64,000 bases of DNA from DUQX01 sp050948825 (GTDB lineage Bacteria > Bacillota > Dethiobacteria > DTU022 > UBA8154). The stretch spans positions 62,001 to 126,000 of the forward strand of contig JBMNEO010000003.1 of assembly GCA_050948825.1 (NCBI GenBank). Direction: 5' to 3'. Every line of letters starts with the position of its first letter. Positions within the stretch are counted from its first letter, which is position 1. A program made the translations under genes and the position numbers. Positions 35,749 through 46,119 of this stretch are shown here, one piece after another. A model generated the notes under the pieces. It had not been told where the DNA came from. It saw only the letters and a program-made list of their open reading frames with translations, and searched no databases.

Positions 35749-37824
35749 TTACACGCTGAATACTTTCCGCTCTTTAAATTCACTCTGCTTCCCTTTGTTC
35801 CAGTTTTGTACCGGACGATAAAAACCGACAACCCTGCTCCAGACCTCCGTTTCCTTCCCGCAATGGCTGCATTGATACTGTTCCCCGGGCAGGTATCCGT
35901 GATCTGGACAGACACTGAAGGTCGGTGTAATAGTAGCATAGGGAATACGGTAGCCGCCCATAATTCTTTGCAGCAGTTTTTTACATACTTCTATATCCTC
36001 CAGCCTCTCCCCAAGGAACATGTGGAATACAGTCCCTCCGGTATATTTTACCTGCAGTTCTTCCTGCAGGTCGAGGGCAGAAAAAACATCGTCGGTATAT
36101 CCCGCAGGAAGCTGAGTGGAGTTGGTGTAATATGGAGCATCTTTCCCGGCGGTAATAATCCCCGGATAGAGTTCGCGATCGATTTTTGCCAAGCGGTAAG
36201 CAGTCCCCTCGGCAGGGGTGGCTTCCAGGTTAAAGAGCTGCTCCGATTCTTTTTGGAATTGAAGCAGCAGATCCCTCATAAAATCGAGAACTCTGACGGC
36301 AAACTGCCGGCCTTCTTCTGAGCAGATATCCTTTCCTAAAAAATTCAGCAACCCCTCGTTCATCCCGACAAGACCAATCGTATTAAAGTGGTTGTACCAG
36401 TAACCGCCAAACCTTTCCTTTACAGAACGCAGGTAATAACGGGAATAAGGATACAGCCCCAACTCGGTCATCTTCTCCAAAACATTTCTTTTTATGAGCA
36501 GGCTATCCCTGGCCAGCTCCATATACTTTTGCAAACGCGCAAAAAAATCATCTTCATCGGCGGAAAGATAGCCGAGACGGGGAATATTGATCGTGACTAC
36601 GCCCACAGAACCCGTCAGCGGGTTAGCTCCAAAAAGGCCGCCGCCTCTTTTTCTCAGCTCCCGGTTGTCCAACCTCAGGCGGCAGCACATGCTGCGCACA
36701 TCTTCCGGCGAAAGATCGGAATTAATAAAGTTTGCAAAATAGGGGATGCCATACCTGGCCGTCATCTCCATAATTTTCTCGACCATGGGGCTTTTCCAGT
36801 CGAACTGGGGCGTGATATTATAGGTGGGGATGGGAAAAGTGAATATCCTGCCCCTGGCATCACCCTCCATCATCACTTCACAAAAGGCCAGGTTGAGCAT
36901 GTCCATCTCTTCCTGGAACTCCCCGTAGGTCTCGTTCTTAAATTCTCCTCCGATAATCACCGGCTGGTTGGCCAAAACGGAGGATACGGTAACATCCATA
37001 GTTATATTGACAAAAGGAGTTTGGAAACCAACACGGGTCGGAACATTGAGGTTGAAAATAAACTCCTGCATCGCCTGTTTTACTTCTCTATAGCTCATTT
37101 TATCGTAACGTATAAAGGGAGCCAGGTAAGTATCAAAATTTGCCAGAGCCTGTGCCCCGGCCGCCTCCCCCTGAAGAGTATAGAAAAAGTTTACAATCTG
37201 CCCCAGCGCTGTCCGGAAATGCCTGGGAGGGGCGCTCTCCACTTTTTGGGAAACGCCGCTAAAGCCGTTTTCCAGCAACTCTGCGAGATCCCACCCGCAG
37301 CAGTATGGCGCCAGAAGGCTCAGGTCATGAATATGAAAATCCCCCTGGCGGTGGGCCTCCCTGATCTGTTCCGGATAGACCTTTTCCAGCCAGTATTTCG
37401 AGGTAACCGCAGAGATAATATGGTTGTTCAATCCCTGCAGGGAGTAATTCATATTGCTGTTTTCATTAATGCGCCAGTCTTCTCCTCCTAAATATTCCTG
37501 AAACATCTTTTCCGTATTGAGGAGCAGATGCTGGAAGTTTCTAAGCTCCTCGTGCTGCTTGCGGTAAAGGATATAAGCCTTGGCTGTTTTCGCATGTCCG
37601 TTTTCGATAAGAATCTTCTCCACAATATCCTGAACATCTTCCACACTCGGCAGCGTATCATGATATTTCTCATTCAGAACAGCTACAACTTCCTGTGAAA
37701 GCTTGCCCGCTGTTCGTCTATCTGCACCGCCCACAGCCTTTGCTGCTTTAAAAATAGCGTTAATAATACGCTCCTGATCAAAAGATACTACACGCCCGTC
37801 TCGTTTGATAATCTTCTCCGGTAT
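35749..37824 (-). CDS. nrdD: Anaerobic ribonucleoside-triphosphate reductase, apparently with an AUA start
   Basis: 691 residues. It makes dNTPs without oxygen using a glycyl radical. The N-terminal ATP cone (KIIKRDGRVVSFDQERIINA) is followed by the catalytic barrel with Cys in SMCCRLRLDN. A zinc site (CPDHG, later CSHCG) comes before the glycyl radical motif VVGFYRPVQNWNKGKQ. The ATP cone is only complete if translation starts at ATA 37824, nine bases after a perfect AAGGAG; an in-frame TGA lies between them and no ATG, GTG or TTG starts fit. GTG 37734 would remove the cone. The activase gene nrdG is not nearby. Confidence 0.92.
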   Translation of the reverse strand: MPEKIIKRDGRVVSFDQERIINAIFKAAKAVGGADRRTAGKLSQEVVAVLNEKYHDTLPSVEDVQDIVEKILIENGHAKTAKAYILYRKQHEELRNFQHLLLNTEKMFQEYLGGEDWRINENSNMNYSLQGLNNHIISAVTSKYWLEKVYPEQIREAHRQGDFHIHDLSLLAPYCCGWDLAELLENGFSGVSQKVESAPPRHFRTALGQIVNFFYTLQGEAAGAQALANFDTYLAPFIRYDKMSYREVKQAMQEFIFNLNVPTRVGFQTPFVNITMDVTVSSVLANQPVIIGGEFKNETYGEFQEEMDMLNLAFCEVMMEGDARGRIFTFPIPTYNITPQFDWKSPMVEKIMEMTARYGIPYFANFINSDLSPEDVRSMCCRLRLDNRELRKRGGGLFGANPLTGSVGVVTINIPRLGYLSADEDDFFARLQKYMELARDSLLIKRNVLEKMTELGLYPYSRYYLRSVKERFGGYWYNHFNTIGLVGMNEGLLNFLGKDICSEEGRQFAVRVLDFMRDLLLQFQKESEQLFNLEATPAEGTAYRLAKIDRELYPGIITAGKDAPYYTNSTQLPAGYTDDVFSALDLQEELQVKYTGGTVFHMFLGERLEDIEVCKKLLQRIMGGYRIPYATITPTFSVCPDHGYLPGEQYQCSHCGKETEVWSRVVGFYRPVQNWNKGKQSEFKERKVFSV

Positions 37825-38025
37825 AAGTCCTCACTCCTTGGCAAGCCCCTTACAATAATTCAGCAGCGTACGTTCCCGATGCTGAAATAATATGGCCTAA
37901 TAATATAATAGTGCCGAATCCAGCTTCCACTTCTTCTTGAAGAGAAAGGTTTCTTCTGGCACATACCTCAAAAAAAGGGATCTTAAAAATTATTCTCCAT
38001 CAAAATAGGAAATCCTTCATAAAAA

Positions 38026-38059
38026 AATAAGGCCTGGGAAAAATTCCAGCGGCCTTATT
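38026..38059 (-). terminator. Terminator-like hairpin between nrdD and hicA
   Basis: AATAAGGCC (38026-38034) and GGCCTTATT (38051-38059), with an inner TGGGA/TTCCA pairing and a short loop. On the minus strand it is followed by TTTTTTTATG. It lies about 200 bases upstream of nrdD in the nrdD direction, so it either stops antisense transcripts from hicAB or acts as an attenuator for nrdD. Nothing else is recognised in 37,825-38,025. Confidence 0.65.
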
Positions 38060-38070
38060 CCCCCTTTGTA

Positions 38071-38116
38071 AATGCAACTATAATTCAGTTGCATTCTTTT
38101 ATAGAAGTGATATAAT
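38071..38116 (+). promoter_or_regulatory. hicAB promoter overlapped by a palindromic operator
   Basis: TTGCAT (38089-38094), a 16-base spacer and TATAAT (38111-38116). The palindrome AATGCAACT-N7-AGTTGCATT (38071-38079 and 38087-38095) covers the -35, a typical antitoxin operator layout. The -10 ends six bases before the hicA ATG. Confidence 0.75.
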
Positions 38117-38122
38117 CTTATT

Positions 38123-38386
38123 ATGAGCAAGCATGATAAACTTCTAAAAAGACTATTAAGCAGGCCACGGAATTTTACATACAAAGAATTAAGAACACTG
38201 TTGTATGGAATGGGCTATAAAGAAGAAAATAAAGGTAAAGCTTCCGGTTCTAGAGTAGCTTATGTCCATAAAAAAACAAGGCATATCATAAGACTTCACA
38301 AACCACACCCTGAAAAAGAGTTAAGACTTTACCAGATCGATCAGATTATTAAAATTCTAAAAAATCAGGAGGAAATTAAACTATGA
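38123..38386 (+). CDS. hicA: HicA-like toxin (probable mRNA interferase)
   Basis: 87-residue protein with the HicA double-stranded RNA-binding-like fold: KELRTLLYGMGYKEENKGKASGSRVAYVHK, here read in two parts around the usual G-S-x-x catalytic region, and a catalytic His in TRHIIRLHKPHP. It is slightly longer at the N-terminus than minimal HicA. No ribosome site precedes the ATG, which is about seven bases past the -10, so the message is probably leaderless. The stop overlaps the hicB start (ATGA). Confidence 0.85.
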   Translation: MSKHDKLLKRLLSRPRNFTYKELRTLLYGMGYKEENKGKASGSRVAYVHKKTRHIIRLHKPHPEKELRLYQIDQIIKILKNQEEIKL

Positions 38387-38739
38387 AAGATCTCCTAATA
38401 TACAAGGACTATGTAGCTTCAGTACATTATAGCCCGGAAGACGAGGTTTTTTATGGCCAAATTGAAGGAATCAATGACTTAATAAGCTTTGAAGGAAAAT
38501 CCGTTTCAGAATTAAAAGCCGCTTTTGCAGAAGCGATAGATGATTATCTTGAAACTTGCCGGATAAATGGCAGAAGCCCTGAAAAAAAATATAAAGGCAG
38601 TTTTAATGTTAGAATTTCCCCTAAGTTACACAAGCTGGCGGCACAACAAGCTCTAAAGAAAAATATTTCTCTAAACCGTTTTATTGAAGAAGCTATATCG
38701 GAAAAGATAAACAATATGGCTACAAAACATGGCCACTAA
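38383..38739 (+). CDS. hicB: HicB-like antitoxin
   Basis: 118 residues. The N-terminal HicB fold (YKDYVASVHYSPEDEVFYGQ, IEGINDLISFEGKSVSELKA) is followed by a C-terminal ribbon-helix-helix (GSFNVRISPKLHKLAAQQAL, NISLNRFIEEAI) that should bind the palindrome at 38071-38095. An AGGAGG site lies within the end of hicA. Four-base overlap with hicA indicates translational coupling. Confidence 0.88.
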   Translation: MKDLLIYKDYVASVHYSPEDEVFYGQIEGINDLISFEGKSVSELKAAFAEAIDDYLETCRINGRSPEKKYKGSFNVRISPKLHKLAAQQALKKNISLNRFIEEAISEKINNMATKHGH

Positions 38740-38752
38740 ACAATTTCTACAA

Positions 38753-39492
38753 TTAGAAATTAACGCGTGTAAAGCCCCAGCCATTCCATCTCCACAGGGT
38801 TACCTCTGCCTGTTTTGGGTCAGTGTAACTGCCCTCGACGGCCACCAGTTCGTTTTCACCGTCGCCGTCAATGTCGATCAAGACGGCACGGTAATTGGGA
38901 TGAGCAAGATTGGAGGATTGCCAGACCGGCTTGAAAGTGTCCTTTTCCAGCTTGAAAATGAAAAGATGGTTTTTTACGCTCAGATCTTCCTCTTCCACCC
39001 AGAAGGGTTTGTAGGGGCCGAAGCTCCCCTCCTTCCACACCAGTAGGTTAAACTCCAAAATCCCGTCATTATTGGCGTCACCCAGGAAAAAATAGTCCAC
39101 CCACCATTCCTCAGGTGATCGCCAGATAATGCGGGAACTATCCTTTACCGTTACCTGCCGTCGCGCAAAACATAGTTCTCCTGAACGCCGTCCCCCTCCA
39201 GGTCATACTTCCGGCTTTGCACCAGTCTGTACTGTGAAAAAGACCCTGCAACGAAAGATATATATTGGTCTATTGCTTTAAAAAGATCCTTATCACTGAG
39301 CATGGGCTCCTCTGCCGCCACCGGGCAGAGGAGCCCATCCCTTTCCGGAAGCTTCATGCGTGCTTCCCTGAAGGCTGCAAAGTTATCGAAATCCCCGCAT
39401 TCCTGCTGCTGCTGAGGGCAGGAAAACGCAACGGAAAAAATCAGAATTCCCGCCGCCAGCAGAAAGAAAAGTACCGGCCGTGAGATTTTCAC
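38753..39492 (-). pseudogene. Frameshifted secreted protein with FG-GAP-like calcium motifs
   Basis: Two overlapping-frame pieces join if one base is restored near 39,153. Piece one starts at GTG 39492, overlapping the stop of the DUF3160 gene (GTGA). It has a hydrophobic leader (PVLFFLLAAGILIFSVAFSC) with a possible lipidation Cys, and ends YDLEGDGVQENYVLRDGR. The other continues VTVKDSSRIIW and has GDANNDGILEFN and IDGDGENELVAV, Asp-rich loops as in FG-GAP repeats. It probably worked with the DUF3160 protein. Either a recent pseudogene or a sequence error. Confidence 0.7.
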
Positions 39493-41702
39493 GGGGCGAT
39501 AAAGCTTTCCGTCCACCGGGCCAGGGGTGGCGCCTGCCCGGAGTCCAGCATCCCGTGCCATTTCCTGTCCGTCAACCTGTCATTCAGAGGCCACGGGAAC
39601 TCGTAGTGGGAGTAGACGCCGCCACGGGCTATTCTCAGGGTTCCGTCAACCGGCACCACGGCGTAGATTTCAAAGATATGCCCCGTAGCCTCTTCCAACA
39701 CTGTTCCTCCGGGGTCGGTGGCCACATCGGCCACCAGGGCTGCCGGGTTATCCCCTATGGCAGAACGGTGTTCCACGCCGGTATCCCTCAGGGCCTCCAG
39801 CCAGAAATGCTCTAACTGCCCGCCGTAGGAGCGGATCAGGTCATATTCCTCCTCGCTGAGCACGACATCGGCGAGCTCTTTTTCCGAGATGGTCTTTAAG
39901 GAAAGTGCCAGCTGCTCCAGCCGCTCCAGGCTCTCCCGATCCCTCTCGCTCAAAAGTTCACGGGAATCAAGCCCCTCCCGCGTCATCCTCACCAGCGCAG
40001 CCAAACGCGCATAAAGATATGGGTTCGGCTCCACGTATCCGCGGTCGTCAACCCCGGCCATGCCGCCGCCCATCTCAGCGTATACCTGTTTAGCGTAAAG
40101 GATGGTATCGTGCTTGAGCTCGGTCCAGCTGGCCAAAAAGGTGTTCAGGTCTTTCCTGGCCCAGGCTTTGCCGTGCATGAAAGAGGGAAACCCTTCGCCC
40201 TTCTCTCCAAGCAGGGCGTCCAGGGTATAAAGCCATCCCCAGTAGAGATTCTGGACCCAGGTTTCTTCATCCAGGCCGGCGATGCCTTCCTTCAGCCTGT
40301 TCATATTATCAACATAGCCTGCGTAATCCGTTTCCCCTGCAGCTTCCAGTATGGCATAAGCCTCCCCGGAACCCATGGCTGCGGGGATATCCAGCGCCCT
40401 GGGCAGCATTCTCCGCTCTCCCCGGCTGTTCTCTTCCACTTCGCGGTAGATCAACCGCTGGAAAATGGAGGCATCCGGGGTAAAGCGCTGCCCCATGAAG
40501 CGGAAACCCTTAATCTCCTGTTCGCGGTCGGGCTGCAAGTCTGCATCAAAGATGGGAACGGAGTTGATAGCCGGAGGTTCCAACTCACCTGCCGCCTGCA
40601 TAAATGTCTCCCACCTCTTATCGCCGGAGGCCAGATCCACCAGCGCCACACCGGCACCATAGATTTCTTGCAGCAGCTCCTGGTACTCCAAATAGGATAG
40701 ATCGTCGCTCTTTCCCTACAAAAAAACAGGTGGGCTGGTAGATTTTATCCCATTTTTGATAGTTATCGCCCTCGCTAAGGGCGAGGGTCATTAAAACCGC
40801 GGATCTGGTTTCATCCTCGCTTTTCAGACCGGAAGGTCATCCGCCCGTACCACATCATGGTTTTAAAATATGACTGCAAGAGTTCGTCAGTATCGTAATG
40901 CCCCCGGGGAATGTACTGGGAATAATCCTCTTTTAAAGCCTCCATGATCGACAGATCCTGCCCCACATTCATCAGCGGGGAAACCTGTATGCCTGCACGA
41001 GCCTCGATAAGCTCAAGCTCCTGCTCGACTAACGCCCTGCACATCTTCAGGAACGGGCATTTGCAGGTCCAGCAGCCTTCCCGCCACAGCGAAAAAGCCC
41101 ACGTTCCTTTTGGCGGCGTTCTTCCAGCCGGTATCCTTTAAGGGCTGCATACTGCTTTTCGGACTCGGAGAGCATGGACGCGGTAAGCTCCCTTAACTCG
41201 GGCATCAGCTTTTCCTTTTCTATAACCCTCAACAGATGGCTAAAAAAGAGGTGGTAGTTGTGCAGCATGGAGTCAGTGGTAATAAAGCTGGGCACCGGCT
41301 CATAACAATTCATCTCATAGAGCATGAAAAACTCACGGTGTATGTGCTTTGGCACCACCACAAAGCCGTTTTCCACCAGCAGCTGCTCCGCTTCCGGCGA
41401 GAGCTGAAACATCTCCCTGTTGGTTACATTGCCCAGTCCGGGCTCCACCCGGTAAGGCTTTACCGCCGGGGCAAAATCCACCGGTTCCTCCTGGTAAGCG
41501 GCAAACTCCAGGAGCAGGTCTACCGCGGTGGACAAGCCGTTTTCACCGGATAGTTCTTCTCCTGTTTTCTTCAGCACCTTGTCCCCTCGATATCACGCTC
41601 CTGTTTGCTCAGACCCGCTTCCGCACCCCGCGGCAACGGCAAGCAGTAACAGCAGGCAGACCACCCAAACACATGATTCTTACTTTTCTTCTGCACCAGC
41701 AT
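39489..41702 (-). pseudogene. DUF3160-type lipoprotein gene broken by several frameshifts
   Basis: Conserved pieces appear in different frames. They are an N-terminal start at ATG 41702; a lipoprotein signal (VVCLLLLLAVAAGCGSGS) in a second frame at about 41,600-41,665; a 176-residue piece to 41047 with GFVVVP and PSFITTDSMLHNYHLFFSHL; a piece at 40811-41044; and the 400-residue C-terminal part at 39489-40691 (YSHYEFPWPLNDRLTD). At least five single-base shifts are needed, including near 41,665, 41,595, 41,100, 40,815 and 40,710. The family is of unknown function, surface-located. Assigned from memory of the family pattern. Confidence 0.72.
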
Positions 41703-41932
41703 ATATCCCTCCTCTAGCTAAGCACCTTAACACCTTAATAATAAAGACGGAGGAAACCATGGTCCGGTTTCATCCAGAAAACAAATTACTGTGAAGCTCT
41801 TGGGAGTTCCCTGTGCTGTTACTGCTATCTTTACATTTACTTATTTCCTGCCGGAAAGAGCACTTAGCCGGTTCCTCACCGCCTTAGCGCAGCTTAAACC
41901 GCTGCATAATCCCGGTTGCGTTCTGCGGCAGC
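41703..41932. other. Intergenic gap with nothing recognised
   Basis: 230 bases between the decayed comEC and the DUF3160 remnant. I find no gene, strong hairpin or promoter. Confidence 0.4.
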
Positions 41933-44537
41933 TCAGAAGGTAAAGGTCGAGATTGTCGTGTATGGTATAAGCAGGGGAAGACAGCACAGTGCTTGTCTCT
42001 CCAAGGCATAGCCGTCAGTAACTATGGTAACAGCCCCGTGAAGATCCGTCCTGTATAGATGCACATTGTATTCCTGCAGGGTGCTGAGAACATCTGGATG
42101 CGGGTGACCAAAAGAATTGGATTCCCAACAGAAATAACAACTATATGAGGGGAAACACGATTCAAGCAAGCTCTCGAGAGATTGTCTAGGTAGCCGCCAT
42201 GATGTGGTGCCTTTAAAAGCCGGCATTCCGGCAACAGTCCTTCTTTTAAAAGGTAATTCACCGCCTTCCGCTTCAATATCCCCCGTAAAAAGAGCGCCTG
42301 CTTTCCTGTAACGAAGATACAAAACCAGCGAATTATTATTGGCATCGCTGGTTGCCCCGCTGAAGAGCTCTGTTGGAGGACCAAGAACATCAATATTACA
42401 TGCCGTTCCCGTAACCGGATTGTATCCCCTTTTTCGACAATTTCCCGGGAAATATTCTTTCGTTTCGGCCAGAGCTAACAGCTCCCGGTAGGCAGACGAT
42501 TCTGTCAAATCAGCATTTGTAACCAGCATTTCTACCGGAAATTTATCCAAAACGGCCAGCAACCCCCCGTAATGATCCTCGTGTGGATGACTGATGACGA
42601 CCAGGTCCAGTTTTTTGATCCGTCGGTACTCCAGAAAAGGCACCACGAGCATAACGTCCCGGTGCATCGATATCTCCTCTATGAAAGCAGGATATCCCCC
42701 ACCGTCTATTAAGAATATTTTGTCCTCCGGGGGTATGGATAAAAATGGCGTCCCCCTGTCCCACATCCAAAAAAACAATCTCCAATTGGTCCGCGGCTTT
42801 TCCCGGCAGACCGGACCATGTCAAAATAAGTGCCAGAACTAAAAGCAATACCAGAAAATGAAAAGGGCGGGAACGCTGTCTAACTCTTGTGATTAATGGA
42901 GGCAGCAGCCTCCATCCGCCGCCAAGCAGCAGCAACAAAAGATAGTATAAGATCATTTCAAAAATCCGGGGAGGATATACTACCCGGTATGCAAAAGGCA
43001 AGAGAACCCAGCTTTCCCCGGCAATCAGCTAAAATATAAGCCAATAGAGGATAGTCTGCCAGGTTTAGCAACGAACCCGCCGGCGGAATTAATAAAGCCT
43101 AACAATGCTGCAGCAAGAGCCAACGCTCAATACCGCTGACATTACGGGTAAAATGAGCATATTGGAAAAAAGAGCTATAAGGGATATTTCCCTAAAATAA
43201 AATGCAGTAAATGGAATAACACCCAGCTGTGCCGCCAGAGTAACAGCTGCCAGAGAAGAAATGCTTTTGATCCTCGCCGGAGACAAAAACGCAGACTGTC
43301 CGGCTGAACAATAAGGATATTTTTTCTGTTAAGACAGGGGTAAAGGTAATGAGAGACAACGTTGCCGCGTAAGAAAGCTGAAAACCAACGGTAAATAGAA
43401 GAAGGGGGTTGATAAACCAGGATAACCAGCGCTGATGCGGCAAGAGCGGTCGGGAGATCATTACTGCGTCCTAAGTTGAACAGCCCCCATAGCCATAAGG
43501 ATCATCACAAAAGCTCTCAGCGTGGCCGGCTGACAACCACAGATATAAACATAGGCAAAAAGAAACAGCGCTGAAAAAAGAAAGGCCTGCCACCCTTTGA
43601 GCCCGACCTTTTTTGCGGCTGAAATTATAAAAACCGCTATCAAACCCACATGCAAGCCTGATACGGCCAATAAATGCGAGATACCCGAAGCCCTGAATAT
43701 CCGTTCAACATCCGGATCCAGCGACCTTCTCTCCCCGAAAAGCATCCCCACCAGCAGGCTGCCCTCCTTTTGCGGCAGGTAAGCCCCCAGTACGCCCGTC
43801 ATTTTATCCTTCACCTCAAGCGCTGTTCGACGAAAACGTGATAGTTCGGGAGAAAAGCCCAGAGAAGATAATTCCGAAGCCTTTCCATAAAAAGTTGCCG
43901 CCACCCCCTGAGTTTCCAGGTATGCCCGGTAATCAAAACCTCCCGGATTACGCCTTTCCTTCGGTTCGTAGAGAAGACCCTGCAGAGACACTTGTTCACC
44001 GTAGGACAGGTTTAAAAGAGCTTCGTTTTTATCCGGATCCCGGCTTTGTCCATCATCAATATATCCGCCTTTAGACGAGGAACTGCTTCTCCTGTTACCC
44101 CCTGGGGAAACTCCCTCATCATTGCCCCGGATGGTTTCCTCCAGACGGAGAGTAACCTTCACCTTGCCGTTTACCGCATGTTCCTCACCCCGACAGACTA
44201 TCGTTTCAGAACGAAGGGTAAAAACCACCTCGTCTTCCTGCCAGAGGGGTTCGTCTTCCACCATTCCGAGCAAAGTACAGCTTTCACCGCAATAATTGCG
44301 TATATTCCCCCCGACCTGTTGCAGGGATAAATTATAAGCCATGCTGCCGACCGCAAGAAAAATAATAAAAAATGGGAAAAAAGTCTGCAGACCGTCCCTC
44401 TTTGAAAGCAGATTATACAAAACCCAGACCAGGGCGGCAAGGGCCAGGTAAAAGGATACCGGGAGAGAAATACAATAACGTCCCAGGATTATCCCCAGGA
44501 CGTAAAAAACGGTATTAAAAACCAGGAAACGGGCCAT
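41933..44537 (-). pseudogene. comEC: Frameshifted DNA-uptake channel protein ComEC/Rec2
   Basis: N-terminal membrane/OB part (ATG 44537, eight bases after AAGGAG) runs intact to 43461 and includes LLAVSGLHVGLIAVFII. Then the same protein continues in other frames: LLLFTVGFQLSYAATL (near 43,350), LAAQLGVIPFTAFYFREI (near 43,200), FLDVGQGDAIFIHTPGG (near 42,750), SHPHEDHYGGLL (metallo-beta-lactamase domain near 42,580) and KAPHHGGYLDNL (near 42,190). At least five shifts are required, so DNA uptake through this protein is probably lost. Sequencing error is the alternative. Confidence 0.82.
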
Positions 44538-44667
44538 CAACCTGCTCCTTTCAGGAAACTGCCAGTATGCCTATTTATTATATTATTTATCGATCTGCTC
44601 CGAAAATACTATTTCTATAAACAAAAGCAACCAATTATATATCGGCATTCTGTTCATCTTTATTAAT

Positions 44668-44679
44668 GGTTTCGAAACC
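44668..44679. repeat. 12-bp perfect palindrome GGTTTCGAAACC
   Basis: It lies in the gap between oadG and comEC (44,541-44,751), which has no other feature. It could be an operator; no function is known. Confidence 0.35.
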
Positions 44680-44751
44680 TGGTTGTTGTCCATTTTTGCT
44701 TTCAGCTATCAATTATCAAATTTAGGGGTACCAGCACCCGTTCGAAGAGGA

Positions 44752-44895
44752 TTAAGTAACTTTTTTTTGACTTAGCAATTCTGAAACGTAGACCATTATT
44801 TTTGTAACAAGGTAAAACAGCGCTAATACCGCTAGTACTCCGCTCAATCCGTATACCGAAACCTGAAAACCTTTAGAAATCATTTCAATATCCAT
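44752..44895 (-). CDS. oadG: Small decarboxylase gamma subunit (OadG-like)
   Basis: 47 residues: MDIEMISKGFQVSVYGLSGV, one membrane helix (LSGVLAVLALFYLVTKIMVY), then SELLSQKKVT. This is the size and layout of the gamma subunits that anchor sodium-pumping decarboxylases and help assemble them. It lies 24 bases after the beta subunit. The ribosome site is GAAGGA. The acidic or His-rich zinc-binding tail of longer OadG is absent, so the identity rests on context and topology. Confidence 0.7.
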   Translation of the reverse strand: MDIEMISKGFQVSVYGLSGVLAVLALFYLVTKIMVYVSELLSQKKVT

Positions 44896-44919
44896 AAAGA
44901 CAAGTCCTTCCTTATTCTA

Positions 44920-46029
44920 TTATAAAAATGCTGGTACAAGCGCAAGCAGGAGCCCTCCGGCAACTATAGAACCGAGCTGCCCGGCGACATTGGCGCTGAT
45001 GGACTGCATAAGGATAAAGTTTGTATGATCCTCTTTCTTGGCCATTTGCTGAATGACCCTGGCAGACATGGGGAAAGCAGATATGCCTGCCGCGCCTACC
45101 ATCGGGTTTACTTTATTTTTAAGGAAAATGTTCAGCACCTTGGCAAAGACGACGCCGCCGGCAGTGTCAAAGATGAAGGCTATCAACCCCATCCCCATAA
45201 TAATCATAGTATCTGTGTTAAGGAATTGTTCGGCGGTCATGGTAGATCCGATGGTTATCCCAAGAAGAATGGTAACGAGGTTGGCCAGTTCATTCTGGGA
45301 GGCCTGGGATAGCCTCTCCAGAACCCCGCATTCCCTAATGAGGTTGCCGAACATTAAAAGACCTATCAGGGCAACGCTTATGGGTGCAATTATTCCCGCT
45401 ATGATTGTTATGACTATAGGAAACAATATTTTTATGATCTTGGAGACTTCTATCTGTTTGTAATCCATACGGATCATTCTTTCCCGGCGCGAGGTCAAAA
45501 GTCTGATCACCGGCGGCTGTATGATGGGTACAAGGGACATATAGGAATAGGCTGCGACTGATATGGGCGCTAAAAGCCGATCGGCAAATAGTGTCGCTAC
45601 ATAGATGGATGTTGGGCCGTCAGCAGCTCCGATAATGCCTATGGATGCTGCTTCTTTTAGATCATAGCCTAGGAATACAGCCATCATCATGGTGAAAAAG
45701 ATTCCAAACTGAGCCGCCGCGCCAAAGAGGAGCATAAAAGGGTTCTGCAAAAGCGGCGTAAAGTCAATCATCGCTCCAATAGCGATGAAGATCAACGCAG
45801 GAAACAGCTCTGTGGCTATCCCGGCATTGTAAAGGATGGTGAGGACACCGTGTTCCCCCAGGGCCCCGGAAAAAGGTATGTTAGCCAGAATAGCCCCAAA
45901 ACCTATAGGAAGGAGCAGGGTGGGTTCATATTTTTTGGCGACGGCAAGGTAGATGAGGCTCCCCCCAATTAAGAACATGATAAAATGACCAAGCTCAAAG
46001 TGCAGTATCCCGGTAAAAAGTTCCTGCAT
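44920..46029 (-). CDS. oadB: Sodium-ion-translocating decarboxylase beta subunit
   Basis: 369-residue membrane subunit of the OadB/GcdB/MmdB family, which couples decarboxylation of carboxybiotin to sodium export. Motifs: LLLPIGFGAILANIPFSG, the ion-site region IGIIGAADGPTSIYVA, and NPMVGAAGISAFPMSARV with the essential Ser/Asn/Tyr region. It follows the CoA-transferase genes after 90 bases. The alpha (carboxyltransferase) and biotin-carrier subunits are not in the window, so substrate (oxaloacetate, glutaconyl-CoA, methylmalonyl-CoA or malonyl-CoA) cannot be told. Confidence 0.92.
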   Translation of the reverse strand: MQELFTGILHFELGHFIMFLIGGSLIYLAVAKKYEPTLLLPIGFGAILANIPFSGALGEHGVLTILYNAGIATELFPALIFIAIGAMIDFTPLLQNPFMLLFGAAAQFGIFFTMMMAVFLGYDLKEAASIGIIGAADGPTSIYVATLFADRLLAPISVAAYSYMSLVPIIQPPVIRLLTSRRERMIRMDYKQIEVSKIIKILFPIVITIIAGIIAPISVALIGLLMFGNLIRECGVLERLSQASQNELANLVTILLGITIGSTMTAEQFLNTDTMIIMGMGLIAFIFDTAGGVVFAKVLNIFLKNKVNPMVGAAGISAFPMSARVIQQMAKKEDHTNFILMQSISANVAGQLGSIVAGGLLLALVPAFL

Positions 46030-46119
46030 TGATAACCCCTCCGACAGTATTAATAGTTTAAGTTTACTATTAGAATTAAATAAAGCTTAAACCTGTCAAT
46101 CAAATCTATCATGCAGCAT

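Noticed and set aside
36388..37491. 367-codon open frame on the plus strand opposite nrdD
   Set aside because: It is a shadow of the nrdD coding frame; no ribosome site, no family resemblance, composition typical of an antisense frame.
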